Shown here in pieces: positions 51,589 to 62,244 of a stretch of 64,000 nucleotides of DNA; position 1 is the first letter of the stretch; every line of letters starts with the position of its first letter. Source of the DNA: Xanthobacter dioxanivorans (GTDB lineage Bacteria > Pseudomonadota > Alphaproteobacteria > Rhizobiales > Xanthobacteraceae). The position numbers and the translations under genes were made by a program. The notes beneath the pieces are model-generated. The model saw only the letters and a program-made list of their open reading frames with translations, did not search any database and was not told where the DNA came from. The DNA is taken from positions 1,116,001 through 1,180,000 of the forward strand of contig NZ_CP063362.1 of the NCBI RefSeq assembly GCF_016807805.1, written 5' to 3'.

Positions 51589-52485
51589 ATGGCAACCGAC
51601 CTGCACGCCTTCTTCGAAGGCTCCTATCTGGGCGACCGGGCGCGGCTTGCCCCCACCGCGCGCCTGGAATGCAAGATCTGCTGGCACGTCTACGACCCCG
51701 CCGAGGGCTGCGAGACGTGGCAGGTCCCCGCCGGCACCCCGTTCAACGCCTTGCCCGACCACTGGCGCTGCCCGGTGTGCGACGGCGCGCGCGAGCAGTT
51801 CATGGTGCTGGACGGCGGCGCCCCGGACCTTCCCGCCGTGGCCCGCGCCGCCCCCGTCGATCCGCATCTCGAAGCCCAGCTCAAGGACATGCCGGGCGTA
51901 TTCGAGGCCACCTTCCGCGAGATCCACTCGGGCAAGATGAAGGGCGTGCCCTTCGTCAACGAGACGCTGGGGGTGAAGGCGCTGGGCTTCCGGATCCACG
52001 AGGGCCGGGTGCTGGGGGTGCTGGTGACGCCGTGGTTCATGAACCTGGTGCTGCTGCCGGGGGCGGACGACGACTGGTCCGGCCTGCGCACCGGCGACAA
52101 GGAGCTGATCGACTTCCCGTCCGGCGCTTATGAATTCCTCGCCGCCACCCGGCCGGAGACGGGCCCCTACAAGGCCTGCTCCCTGTTCTCGCCCATGTTC
52201 GACTTCTCCTCCATGCTGCAGGCGGTGGAGACCGCCGAGGCGGTGCTGCCGGCGCTGCTCGATCCCGCCAACCGGGAGGACGGCACCCGCTCCGCCGAGA
52301 TCCGCCGCCGGGCGGAGGCGGAAGCCGCAGCTCTCGCGGCAGCGGAAGAAGCGGCGGCAGCGGCGGCGACGGCGCCCCACCCGGCCGCGCCGGTGGAGAT
52401 GTCGCGCCGCGCGGTGTTCCTCGGCCCGCGCGCCGACGGGGCGCAGGGGAACGTCCTGGCGGCCCAGCCGGATGGTGCCGCATGA
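51589..52485 (+). CDS. hupIJ: HupI-HupJ fusion: rubredoxin plus HybE-type chaperone
   Basis: A 298-residue fused protein. Residues about 1-75 are a rubredoxin (CKICWHVYDP and CPVCDGA, the four Fe-binding cysteines), which in rhizobia is the separate HupI. From about 85 comes a HupJ/HybE domain (MPGVFEATFREIHSG...MKGVPFVNETLGVKALGF...TPWFMNLVLLPG). The last 60 residues are an Ala/Glu-rich tail. Start is ATG 51589; a GTG three codons upstream is possible. Overlaps hupK by four bases. Confidence 0.88.
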   Translation: MATDLHAFFEGSYLGDRARLAPTARLECKICWHVYDPAEGCETWQVPAGTPFNALPDHWRCPVCDGAREQFMVLDGGAPDLPAVARAAPVDPHLEAQLKDMPGVFEATFREIHSGKMKGVPFVNETLGVKALGFRIHEGRVLGVLVTPWFMNLVLLPGADDDWSGLRTGDKELIDFPSGAYEFLAATRPETGPYKACSLFSPMFDFSSMLQAVETAEAVLPALLDPANREDGTRSAEIRRRAEAEAAALAAAEEAAAAAATAPHPAAPVEMSRRAVFLGPRADGAQGNVLAAQPDGAA

Positions 52486-53650
52486 TCCACGCCCCCGTCA
52501 CCCTGCGCCGCCTGACCCTCGCGCCCGATGCGCGCGGGGCGGGCTGGCGCGTCACGCGGGAGACGGGACCCGACCCGGCGCAGGCCCTCGTGGGCCGCAC
52601 GCCGCAGGAGGCGGGGCGGCTCGCCCCCCTCGTCTTCAATTTGTGCGGCGCCGCCCACGGCCATGCCGCCGCCGCGGCGCTGGGCCTGCCGGCTCAGTCC
52701 GATGCGGCGGCCATGGCGCGGGAGAGCGTGCGCGACCACGCCCTCGCCATCCTCCACGCCTGGCCCGCCGCCCTCGGCGCGAGCCCGGACCGCGAGACGC
52801 TGCGGCTCCTGGCCCGGCCGGACGGCGATCGCGCCTTCGCCACGGCGCTGGTGGGGGATGGAAGCGATCTGTCCGGCTTCTCCCTCGCCGGCCTGGAGGC
52901 GTGGCTACACGCCGCCCCCACCGGCACCGCCCGCCTGCTGGCCCGCATCCGCCATGAGGTGGACCCGGCGCAGGGCCGCGCCGGACTGCCGGAGCTGACG
53001 GAGCAGGATGTGGCGGACGCCCTTGCCGGCCTCACCTCTCCCCTTGCGGGAGAGGGTGCCGCGCGGCGCGCGGTGGGTGAGGGGGTCGGCACCGCCCGAC
53101 AGGGGGCGGCGGGCGCCGCGAGGCTGTGCCACCCCTCACCCCTGCCCTCTCCCACAAGGGGAGAGGGGGTCGAGCGCTCGGGAACGGGAAGGCCTGCCGC
53201 CGCCTCCGTGCTCCGCGAGACCCAACTGCGGGAGACCTCGGCGCTCGGCCGCGTCGGCCGCACCCCGCTCCTCGCCGCCCTTCTCGCGGCGGAAGGGCCG
53301 AGCCTGTTCGTGCGGTTGATCGCCCGGCTGGTGGACTGCCTCGCGGCGCTGCGGCCGGCCGGCGCGGGCCTGCCGGCCTTGCCCCCTCCCTTGCCTCTGG
53401 CCTGGGCCTCGCCCCGGCCGCGCGGGGGCTGCTCGGCCACGGGGCGCGGGTGGAAGGCGGGCGCGTCGCCGCCTACCGCATCCTCTCCCCCAGCGCCTGG
53501 AACCTCGCCCCCGGCGGCCTCCTGGACCGCGCCTTCGCCGCTCTGGCACCCGGCCCGGACGCGCGCCGCCTTGCGCCGCTGCTCATCTCGGCCCTCAATC
53601 CCTGCGTACCCGTCTCGCTCGCCTTCGCGGAGGATTTCGCCCATGCATGA
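52482..53650 (+). CDS. hupK: Hydrogenase accessory protein HupK (frameshift, repeat inserted)
   Basis: HupK resembles the hydrogenase large subunit and may scaffold its Fe(CN)2CO cofactor. Two anomalies: about residues 184-230 are encoded by an inserted REP-type palindrome (53031-53170), and the frame shifts in the C run at 53382-53386. After that run a second frame gives the true end, GLLGHGARVEGGRVAAYRIL to [17 protein letters not shown], with a Cys reminiscent of HupL. With one C restored the gene is 390 codons. The stop overlaps hypA by 8 bases. Confidence 0.82.
53031..53170. repeat. REP-type inverted pair inside hupK
   Basis: Left arm CTCTCCCCTTGCGGGAGAGG near 53037-53056 and right arm CCCTCTCCCACAAGGGGAGA near 53145-53164 are each imperfect palindromes, and the two are in opposite orientation. 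It is translated in frame. The same family appears at 56479-56670. Confidence 0.75.
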
Positions 53651-53984
53651 GATGGCCGTCTGCGAGAGCCTGCTCACCGCCATGGAAGAGGCGGCGAAGG
53701 CGCAGAACTTCTCCCGCGTCACCCGCGTGCGGCTCGCCGTCGGCCGCTTCGCCGGCATCGAGGTGGAGGCGCTGCGCTTCGGCTTCGACGTGGTGATGCG
53801 CGGCTCGCTGGCCGAGGGCGCGGAACTGGTGGTGCTGGACGAGGACGGCACCGCCTGGTGCTTCGAGTGCAGCGAGACCGTGCCGCTGGACCACCGCCTC
53901 GCCCCCTGTCCGAAATGCGGCGGGGAGCGCCTCGTGCCCAATGGCGGCACGGACATGAAGATCAAAGACCTGGAGGTGATGTGA
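53643..53984 (+). CDS. hypA: Hydrogenase nickel incorporation protein HypA
   Basis: A 113-residue nickel chaperone. MHEMAVCE has the nickel-binding His 2; the zinc pair is CFECSE...CPKCGG. Hands nickel to HupL with HypB, whose ATG overlaps its stop by one base. Confidence 0.96.
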   Translation: MHEMAVCESLLTAMEEAAKAQNFSRVTRVRLAVGRFAGIEVEALRFGFDVVMRGSLAEGAELVVLDEDGTAWCFECSETVPLDHRLAPCPKCGGERLVPNGGTDMKIKDLEVM

Positions 53985-54969
53985 TGTGCACGGTCTGCGG
54001 CTGCAGCGGCGACGGCGCCACCATTTCCGAAGCCACGAGCGGGCATGCCCACGCCCATTCGCATGCGCACGCGCATTCTCATGCCCATGGCGCGGCGCAC
54101 ACGCACACCCATGCGGACGGCGCCACCCACAGCCACGGGCATGATCATGACCACGGGCATCATCACCACCCGCACGACGATGCCGCCGCGGCCGGCACCC
54201 TGGACTACGGCGCCGGCCCCGCCCGCGCCCATGCGCCAGGCCTCAGCCAGGCGCGCATGGTGGAGATCGAGACCTCCATCCTCGCCAAGAACGACGATTA
54301 CGCCGGCCGCAACCGCGCCCGGCTGGACGCCGCCGGCATCCTGGCGCTGAACCTTCTCTCCGGCCCCGGCGCCGGCAAGACCACCCTGCTGGTGGAGACC
54401 CTGAAGGCGCTTTCCGGCCGCTTGCCCTGCGCCGTCATCGAGGGCGACCAGCAGACCGACAACGACGCCGCGCGCATCCGCGCGGTCGGCACCCCGGCGG
54501 TGCAGATCAATACCGGCAAGGGCTGCCACCTGGACGCCCACATGGTGGGCCACGCGCTCGGGAAGCTGCCGCTTCCCCCCGGCGGCGTCCTGTTCATCGA
54601 GAACGTGGGCAACCTCGTCTGCCCCGCCGCCTTCGACCTTGGGGAGACCAAGCGCGTCACCCTGATCTCGGTGGCGGAGGGCGAGGACAAGCCGCTCAAA
54701 TATCCCGACATCTTCGAGGGTGCCGACCTCGTCCTCATCACCAAGGCCGACCTGGCGCCGCACGTGGATGCGGACATGGCGACGCTGGAGGCCAACATCC
54801 GCCGCATCAACCCGACGGCGGACATCCTCACCACCTCGTCCCGCGGCGAGATCGGCCTCGCCCGCTGGATCAACTGGCTGGAAGCCGCCCGCGCCGCGCG
54901 CCTCGATGCGCTGGCGAGCGCCCGCGAGGCCGAGGCCTCTGCCCTACGCGCGGCGGCGGGAGGGACGCG

Positions 54970-54973
<4 letters not shown>
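53984..54973 (+). CDS. hypB: Hydrogenase nickel incorporation GTPase HypB (His-rich)
   Basis: A 329-residue GTPase. N-terminal MCTVCGCSG has the high-affinity CxxCGC site; residues about 20-65 are extremely His-rich ([16 protein letters not shown] and so on), a nickel-storing tail as in rhizobia. GTPase motifs: [21 protein letters not shown] and ITKADL. Its stop overlaps hoxA by four bases. Confidence 0.97.
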
Positions 54974-56445
<1,472 letters not shown>

Positions 56446-56478
56446 GGGGGTGGGGATGATGACCCATGTGCCGGCCAT

Positions 56479-56670
56479 GCTCCCCTCTCCCCTCGAAGTC
56501 GGCTTTTGCCGACTTCGACCTCCACGAACCGAACTTGGCAGCAGCCGAGTTCGGGCGGGAGAGGGGTTGGGGGTGAGGGGTGAGCAGCATGCGTCGCTTT
56601 TCACCACAGCCGGGACGAACGGAGGGAACACCCCTCACCCCAGCCCTCTCCCGCAAGGGGAGAGGGAGTT
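56479..56670. repeat. REP-type palindromes between hoxA and hypC
   Basis: Two copies of the CCTCACCCC/CCCTCTCCC family in inverted orientation: 56479-56585 (also containing hairpins AAGTCGGC...GCCGACTT and CCGAACTTGG...CCGAGTTCGG) and about 56627-56670 (CCCTCTCCCGCAAGGGGAGA). Could terminate or stabilise RNA between the two halves of the locus. Confidence 0.75.
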
Positions 56671-56707
56671 ACATCGCGCCAGCATCGAAGTTTGAAGGAG
56701 CCAGCCC

Positions 56708-57010
56708 ATGTGCCTCGGCATTCCCGGACAGATCGTCGCCGTCGCCGATGCGGACGCCATGCTGTGCGTGGTGGACGTCTCCGGCGTGCGCCGCACGGTG
56801 GACGTGGTGTGCGTCGCCGCGCCCGGCGCGCCGCTCGAAGACCTCATCGGCGCCTGGGTTCTGGTGCATGTGGGCTTCGCCATGAGCCGCATCGACGAAG
56901 AGGAGGCCGCCGCAACCCTCAAGGTGCTCACCGAGATCGGCGAGGCGGCGGCCGAGATGGAGGCGCTCATCACCGGCAGCGTCGAGCTTCACCCGATCCC
57001 GACGGCCTGA
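56708..57010 (+). CDS. hypC: Hydrogenase assembly chaperone HypC
   Basis: A 100-residue chaperone starting MCLGIPGQIVAVAD with the essential Cys 2. Carries Fe(CN)2CO between HypD and HupL. Begins the hypCDE group; GAAGGAG lies upstream. Confidence 0.95.
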   Translation: MCLGIPGQIVAVADADAMLCVVDVSGVRRTVDVVCVAAPGAPLEDLIGAWVLVHVGFAMSRIDEEEAAATLKVLTEIGEAAAEMEALITGSVELHPIPTA

Positions 57011-57021
57011 GGAGACCGGAC

Positions 57022-58146
57022 ATGCGCTATGTGGACGAATTCCGCGATCCCGCCCTCGCCTCGGCTCTGGTGAAGGAGATCGGCGCCATCGCCGCCCGCC
57101 TGGAGCGGGGACGGGACAAGCCCTTCGCCATCATGGAGGTGTGCGGCGGACACACCCACGCCATCTTCCGCTACGGGCTGGAAGGCCTTCTGCCCGACCT
57201 CGTGGAGTTCGTGCACGGCCCCGGCTGCCCGGTCTGCGTGCTGCCCATGGGCCGGGTGGACGACTGCGTCGCCATCGCCGAGCGGGACGAGGTGATCTTC
57301 GCCACCTTCGGCGACGCCATGCGCGTGCCGGGCTCGCGCAAGAGCCTGCTCCAGGCCAAGGCCGAGGGGGCGGACGTGCGCATGGTCTATTCGCCGCTTG
57401 ATGCGCTCGCGCTCGCCAAGCGCAATCCGGAGCGCGAGGTGGTGTTCTTCGGCCTCGGCTTCGAGACGACGATGCCGTCCACCGCCCTCACCGTGCTGCG
57501 CGCGGCGCGGGAGGGGGTGACCAACTTCTCGCTGTTCTGCAACCACATCACCATCATCCCCACCCTGCGGGCGCTCCTGGAGCAGCCGGACCTGGGCATC
57601 GACGGTTTCATCGGGCCGGGGCACGTGTCCATGGTGATCGGCACGGCGCCCTACCGCTTCATCGCGGAGGAGTTCGCCAAGCCGCTGGTGGTGGCCGGCT
57701 TCGAGCCCATTGACCTGTTGCAGTCGCTGCTCATGGTGCTGCGGCAGATCGAGCAGGGCGCGGCGCGGATCGAGAACCAGTATGCCCGCGTGGTGCCGGA
57801 CTTCGGCAACCCGGCGGCCCTCGGGGCGGTGGCGCAGGTGTACGAGCCGCGCGAAACCTTCGAGTGGCGCGGCCTCGGCTCCATCGCCGGGTCCGGGGTA
57901 CGGCTGAAGCCGGCCTATGCCGCCTTCGACGCGGAGAAGCGCTTCGCGGTGCCGGACATCAAGGTGGCCGACCCCTCCTCCTGCCGCTGCGGCGAGGTGC
58001 TCACCGGCGCGGTGAAACCCTGGGCCTGCCCCGAGTTCGGCAAGGGCTGCACGCCGGAGACGCCGCTCGGCGCCCTCATGGTCTCGTCGGAAGGCTCTTG
58101 CGCCGCCTACTACCAGTATGGCGGTATTCGCGGAGAGGCCGCATGA
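57022..58146 (+). CDS. hypD: Hydrogenase maturation factor HypD
   Basis: A 374-residue iron-sulfur scaffold for the Fe(CN)2CO unit. EVCGGHTHAIFRYG, HGPGCPVCVLP, GFETTMPSTA and the C-terminal CRCGEV...CPEFGKGC...EGSCAAYY are diagnostic. AGGAG-like site before ATG 57022. Stop overlaps the hypE start (ATGA). Confidence 0.97.
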   Translation: MRYVDEFRDPALASALVKEIGAIAARLERGRDKPFAIMEVCGGHTHAIFRYGLEGLLPDLVEFVHGPGCPVCVLPMGRVDDCVAIAERDEVIFATFGDAMRVPGSRKSLLQAKAEGADVRMVYSPLDALALAKRNPEREVVFFGLGFETTMPSTALTVLRAAREGVTNFSLFCNHITIIPTLRALLEQPDLGIDGFIGPGHVSMVIGTAPYRFIAEEFAKPLVVAGFEPIDLLQSLLMVLRQIEQGAARIENQYARVVPDFGNPAALGAVAQVYEPRETFEWRGLGSIAGSGVRLKPAYAAFDAEKRFAVPDIKVADPSSCRCGEVLTGAVKPWACPEFGKGCTPETPLGALMVSSEGSCAAYYQYGGIRGEAA

Positions 58147-59212
58147 ACATCCCCTTCTCCGCCCCCCTCCCGCCCGCCGCCGGGCGCTGACGCAGAAGAC
58201 CGTCACCATGGCCCATGGCGGCGGCGGCAGCGCCATGCGCGATCTCATCGAGGACGTCTTCCTCTCCGCCTTCTCCGGCGCCGGCCACGCCCCGCCCGAG
58301 GACCAGGCGCGCTTCGACCTTTCGGCGCTGATGGCCCATGGCGACCGGCTCGCCTTCACCACCGACGGCTTCGTGGTGGACCCGCTGTTCTTTCCCGGCG
58401 GCGACATCGGCACGCTGGCCGTGTGCGGCACGGTGAACGACCTCGCCGTGGGCGGGGCAAGGCCCGTGGCGCTCTCCTGCGCCATCATCATCGAGGAAGG
58501 TCTGTCGGTGGAGACGCTGCGGGCAGTGGTCGCCTCCATGGCGCAGGCGGCGCGGGCGGCCGGCGTTTCCATCGCCACCGGCGACACCAAGGTCGTGCCG
58601 CGCGGCGCCTGCGACAAGCTCTTCATCACCACCACCGGCATCGGGGTGGTGCGCGCCGGCCTCGACGTGGGCATCGGCAGGGCGCGGGCCGGCGACGTGG
58701 TGCTGGTGAACGGCCTGCTCGGCGACCACGGCGCCGCCATCCTCAACGCCCGCGGCGACCTGGCGCTGGACACCGAGATAAAGAGCGACTGCGCGCCGCT
58801 GAACGGCCTCATCGACACGCTGATCGCGGCGGCGCCCGGCATCCGCATGATGCGCGACGCCACCCGCGGCGGCATCGCCGCGGTGGTCAACGAGCTGGCG
58901 GAGGCCAGCGCCGTGGGCGTGAAGCTCGACGAGCTGTCGCTGCCCATGCGGCCGGAGGTGATGGGCTTCTGCGAAATCCTCGGCCTCGATCCGCTCTACC
59001 TCGCCAACGAGGGCAAGATCCTCGCGGTGGTGCCGGCGGACGAAGCGCCGGCCGCGCTGGCCGCCCTGCGCGCCCATCCCTTGGGGCAGGACGCCGCCAT
59101 CATCGGCGAGATCACCGGCGAGCGGCCCGGCCGGGTCGTCATGCGAACGCGCTTCGGGGGAGAGCGCATCGTCGATATGCTGGTCGGCGATCAATTGCCC
59201 CGCATCTGCTGA
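58143..59212 (+). CDS. hypE: Carbamoyl phosphate dehydratase HypE (5' frameshift)
   Basis: HypE makes the thiocyanate that supplies cyanide ligands; the modified residue is the final Cys (PRIC). The expected ATG 58143, overlapping hypD, gives MNIPFSAP and then hits a stop; one C missing from the run at 58162-58167 would restore the frame into TQKTVTMAHGGGGSAM. Restored length is 357 codons. The rest is intact (TDGFVVDPLFFPGGDIG, MRDATRGGIAAV). As given, an ATG at 58208 (MAHGGGG) would be the first good start. Confidence 0.9.
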
Positions 59213-59235
59213 AACCTTCACTTGGGGAGAAAGAT

Positions 59236-59835
59236 ATGCGTCACACAGTCCGCACGGCGCTCGCCGTCGCCGCCTTCTCGGCCCTGCCGCAACTGGCCTT
59301 CGCCCATACGGGCGTGGGGGCCGTGCACGGCTTCGATGCCGGCTTCGCCCACCCCATGGGCGGGCTCGACCACCTGCTCGCCATGGTGACCGTGGGCATC
59401 TTCGCCTACCAGCTCGGCGGGCGGGCCATGTGGGCGGTGCCGGCGACCTTCGTGGCGCTGATGGCGGTGGGCGGCGCGCTGGGGATCGGCGGCATCGGGC
59501 TGCCGTTCGTGGAGGTCGCCATCGCCCTGTCGGTGGTGGTGCTCGGCCTCGTGGTGGCCTTCGGGGTGAAGGCGCCGCTGGCCGCCGCCATGGCGGTGGC
59601 GGGCGTCTTCGCCGTGTTCCACGGCCACGCCCACGGCACCGAGATGCCCCTCGACGCCTCGGGCCTCGGCTATGGCCTCGGCTTCATGAGCGCGACCGCC
59701 CTCCTCCACCTCGCCGGCCTTAGCCTCGGCATGGCCGTCGGCCGCTTCGGCGAGACCCACGGCACCCGCTATGTGCGCGGCGCCGGCGCGGCGGTGGCGC
59801 TGGCCGGCATCGGCCTTCTCGGCGGGATCCTCTGA
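59236..59835 (+). CDS. hupE: HupE/UreJ-family nickel permease
   Basis: A 199-residue membrane protein: signal sequence ending AFAH, then HPMGGLDHLLAMVTVG (the HP-x5-DH nickel motif) and FHGHAHGTEMP, six helices in all. Takes up nickel for the hydrogenase. GGGGAGA precedes the ATG; last of the hyp group. Confidence 0.95.
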   Translation: MRHTVRTALAVAAFSALPQLAFAHTGVGAVHGFDAGFAHPMGGLDHLLAMVTVGIFAYQLGGRAMWAVPATFVALMAVGGALGIGGIGLPFVEVAIALSVVVLGLVVAFGVKAPLAAAMAVAGVFAVFHGHAHGTEMPLDASGLGYGLGFMSATALLHLAGLSLGMAVGRFGETHGTRYVRGAGAAVALAGIGLLGGIL

Positions 59836-59934
59836 GGCTCCCGTCCCCGGCATGAATGCACGGCCGGGCGCGCGCGGCCCGGCCGTGCTATAGGCCCCCG
59901 GATCTGGAATGCCAGACCGCAAGGAGCCCGGCGG

Positions 59935-60915
59935 GTGCTGTACGACGACGCGTATCTGGCGCGGATCGAGGGGCTGATCCGCGCCCATCTTCCCCTCTGG
60001 GAGCTGCCGGCCGACGCCGCCCTGAGCCTCCTCGCCATTTCCGAGAACGCCACCTTCCGCGCCAGCGCGCCCGGCCGCGACCTGGTGCTGCGCGTCTACC
60101 GGCCGGGCTATCACGGCACGGCCGAGATTTCCTCCGAGCTCGCCTGGATCGCGGCCCTGCGCGCCGAGGCGGTGGTGCCCACCCCAGCCATCCTGCCCGC
60201 CCGCGACGGGCGCGCCCTGGTGGAGATCGACGACGCCGGCACCCCCCGCCGCATCACCGCCTTCGCCTTCGTGCCCGGCGCCGAGCCGCGGGAGGGCGAC
60301 GACCTGCCCCGCTGGTTCCACCGGCTCGGCGCCATCCATGCGCGCCTGCATGCCCACGCGCGCCGCTGGCGGCGACCCGACGGCTTCACCCGCAAGGTGT
60401 GGGATTTCGAGAGCATGCTGGGCGCCCGCCCCCTGTGGGGCGACTTCCGCGCGGCCCCGGGCCTCGACGAGCCCGGCCGCGCCCTGCTGGAGCGCACCGC
60501 GCGGGTGCTGCAGGCGAGGCTGGCGCCGCTCTCCACGCCGGACAGCTTCGGCCTCGTCCATGCGGACCTGCGCCTCGCCAACCTGCTGGTGGAGGGCGAC
60601 GATCTCACCCTCATCGACTTCGACGATTGCGGCTTCTCTTGGTACCTCTACGATTTTGCCGCCGCCGTCTCCTTCATCGAGCACACGCCCGTGGTGCCGG
60701 CGCTGAAGGCGGCCTGGATGGAGGGCTACCGCACCCTCGCCCCGCTGCCCGCCGATGCCGGGGCCCGGCTCGACGTGCTGGTGATGCTCCGCCGCATGCT
60801 GCTCACCGCCTGGATCGCCTCCCATGCGGAGACGCCCACCGCCCGGTCCATGGGCGAGCCCTATACGCACGGGACCCTGGCGCTGGCCGAGGATTTCCTG
60901 GCGCGGATGGGGTGA
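59935..60915 (+). CDS. APH-family phosphotransferase
   Basis: A 326-residue kinase-fold protein. LVHADLRLANLLV is the catalytic HxDxxxxN (about 209) and LIDFDDCG the metal-binding DFG-like segment. This is the aminoglycoside phosphotransferase / homoserine kinase-like superfamily; the acceptor is unknown. GTG start. Not obviously linked to the hydrogenase. Confidence 0.82.
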   Translation: MLYDDAYLARIEGLIRAHLPLWELPADAALSLLAISENATFRASAPGRDLVLRVYRPGYHGTAEISSELAWIAALRAEAVVPTPAILPARDGRALVEIDDAGTPRRITAFAFVPGAEPREGDDLPRWFHRLGAIHARLHAHARRWRRPDGFTRKVWDFESMLGARPLWGDFRAAPGLDEPGRALLERTARVLQARLAPLSTPDSFGLVHADLRLANLLVEGDDLTLIDFDDCGFSWYLYDFAAAVSFIEHTPVVPALKAAWMEGYRTLAPLPADAGARLDVLVMLRRMLLTAWIASHAETPTARSMGEPYTHGTLALAEDFLARMG

Positions 60916-61136
60916 ACGGGGCCGACCTGCCCGTGCAGAAGCGTTGCCTTGCATCGTGCTCTACGCTCTAGTCGCACGCGGTCGGCGGATCGGCCGGCTC
61001 AGAGCGCGATCCGAGCAAGTTGAACCCATTTGCCCGGTGAATCGCCCTCTCACTCTGAGATGGAGAACGCGGTATCCGACCAGCTTGCGACGCAGGCCGG
61101 TGAACGCGTGCTCTCGCCAAGTCCTTGGAGGAAACC

Positions 61137-61886
61137 ATGGCCATCAAACGCCGCGCCTTGCTCGCCGGCCTCGCCGCCTGCCCGCTCTGCGCCACCCTCG
61201 CCCGCGCCGCGAGCGTCCACTGGACCTATGAGGGCCATGGCGGCCCCGAGGAATGGGGCAAGCTGGAAAGCGACTTCAAGTCCTGCGCCATCGGCAGCCA
61301 GCAGTCGCCCATCAACCTGGAATGCGCCGTCGAGGCGGCCGGAACCGGGCCAGCACTGTCCTGGAAGCCGGACGCCTTCAAGGTGGTCAATAACGGCCAC
61401 GCCATCCAGGCCGACGCCACCTCCGAGGCCTCCACCGCCACCATGGGCGGCAAGACCTATGTGCTGCGCGAGTTCCACTTCCATGCGCCGAGCGAGCATG
61501 CCGTCAACGGCAAGCGCACCGCCATGGAGGCGCATTTCGTCCATGCCGCGCCGGACGGAAACCTGCTGGTGGTGGGGCTGTTCATCGTGCCGGGCAAGGC
61601 CAATGCCGCCTTCTCCACGCTGATGGCCGCCGCGCCGAAGACGGAGGGCTCCGAGGCGCTCAAGGCCCCGCTGGACCCCACCGGCCTGCTGCCCGCCAAA
61701 CGCGCCACCTATCGCTACGAGGGCTCGCTCACCACCCCGCCCTGCTCGGAGGTGGTGGACTGGAACGTGTTCGCCGAGCCCATCGAGGTGGCCGAGGCCG
61801 ACATCAAGGCCTTCCTCGCCATCTTCCCCATGAACGCCCGCCCGCTGCAGGCGGTGAACCGGCGCTTCCTGCTGCGGCTCAACTGA
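61137..61886 (+). CDS. Exported alpha-carbonic anhydrase
   Basis: A 249-residue alpha-class carbonic anhydrase. The N-terminus IKRRALLAGLAACPLCATLARA is a Tat or Sec signal. Zinc ligands are in FHFHAPSEH and the later AHFVHA; QQSPINL and LTTPPCSEVVDW are diagnostic. Interconverts CO2 and bicarbonate in the periplasm, useful to an H2/CO2-growing cell. GGAGG precedes ATG 61137. Confidence 0.95.
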   Translation: MAIKRRALLAGLAACPLCATLARAASVHWTYEGHGGPEEWGKLESDFKSCAIGSQQSPINLECAVEAAGTGPALSWKPDAFKVVNNGHAIQADATSEASTATMGGKTYVLREFHFHAPSEHAVNGKRTAMEAHFVHAAPDGNLLVVGLFIVPGKANAAFSTLMAAAPKTEGSEALKAPLDPTGLLPAKRATYRYEGSLTTPPCSEVVDWNVFAEPIEVAEADIKAFLAIFPMNARPLQAVNRRFLLRLN

Positions 61887-61898
61887 CGCGGCGGCGGG

Positions 61899-62126
61899 TC
61901 ACGGCACCGACTTCACGGCGATGCACGGAAACTTCTGGTTACAGGGACCCGCGGGGTGGCCGTGATAGTCGTCCCATCCGACGAGCATCACCGTGCAGGG
62001 CGTGCTTGCCGAGTTGCCGCAGGGCCCGAACTGCGCGTCGGCGGGGGTCACCATGCGCTGAACGGTGCTCACCACGAGGGTGGCCGCAATCACAGTGAGA
62101 ACGGCGCTGCTGTAACGGTCGGTCAC
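61899..62126 (-). CDS. Small membrane-anchored hypothetical protein
   Basis: A 75-residue protein from GTG 62126 with GGAGG 8 bases upstream. One N-terminal helix (SAVLTVIAATLVVSTVQRM) and a Cys-rich exported part (FGPCGNSASTPC, GPCNQKFPC) suggest two disulfides. Not recognised. Ends 13 bases from the convergent carbonic anhydrase. Confidence 0.6.
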   Translation of the reverse strand: MTDRYSSAVLTVIAATLVVSTVQRMVTPADAQFGPCGNSASTPCTVMLVGWDDYHGHPAGPCNQKFPCIAVKSVP

Positions 62127-62180
62127 GGCGCGCCTCCACACTCTCCGGTAGAGATCGCGAACATTGCCCGTTGCCGAATA

Positions 62181-62216
62181 AAAGAAAAGGGGCCGGTGCG
62201 ATGCACCGGCCCCTTC
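62181..62216 (-). terminator. Terminator of rpsA
   Basis: Thirteen-base stem AAGGGGCCGGTGC / GCACCGGCCCCTT with GAT loop; on the minus strand it runs into TTTTCTTTTATT. Confidence 0.85.
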
Positions 62217-62244
62217 CGCGTTGCTGAATGATCGCCAGGCGCGA

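Noticed and set aside
53482..53642. HupK-HypA fusion as one 500-residue protein
   Set aside because: The join exists only because of the frameshift at 53382-53386; HypA has its own ATG at 53643 and HupK its own stop at 53650.
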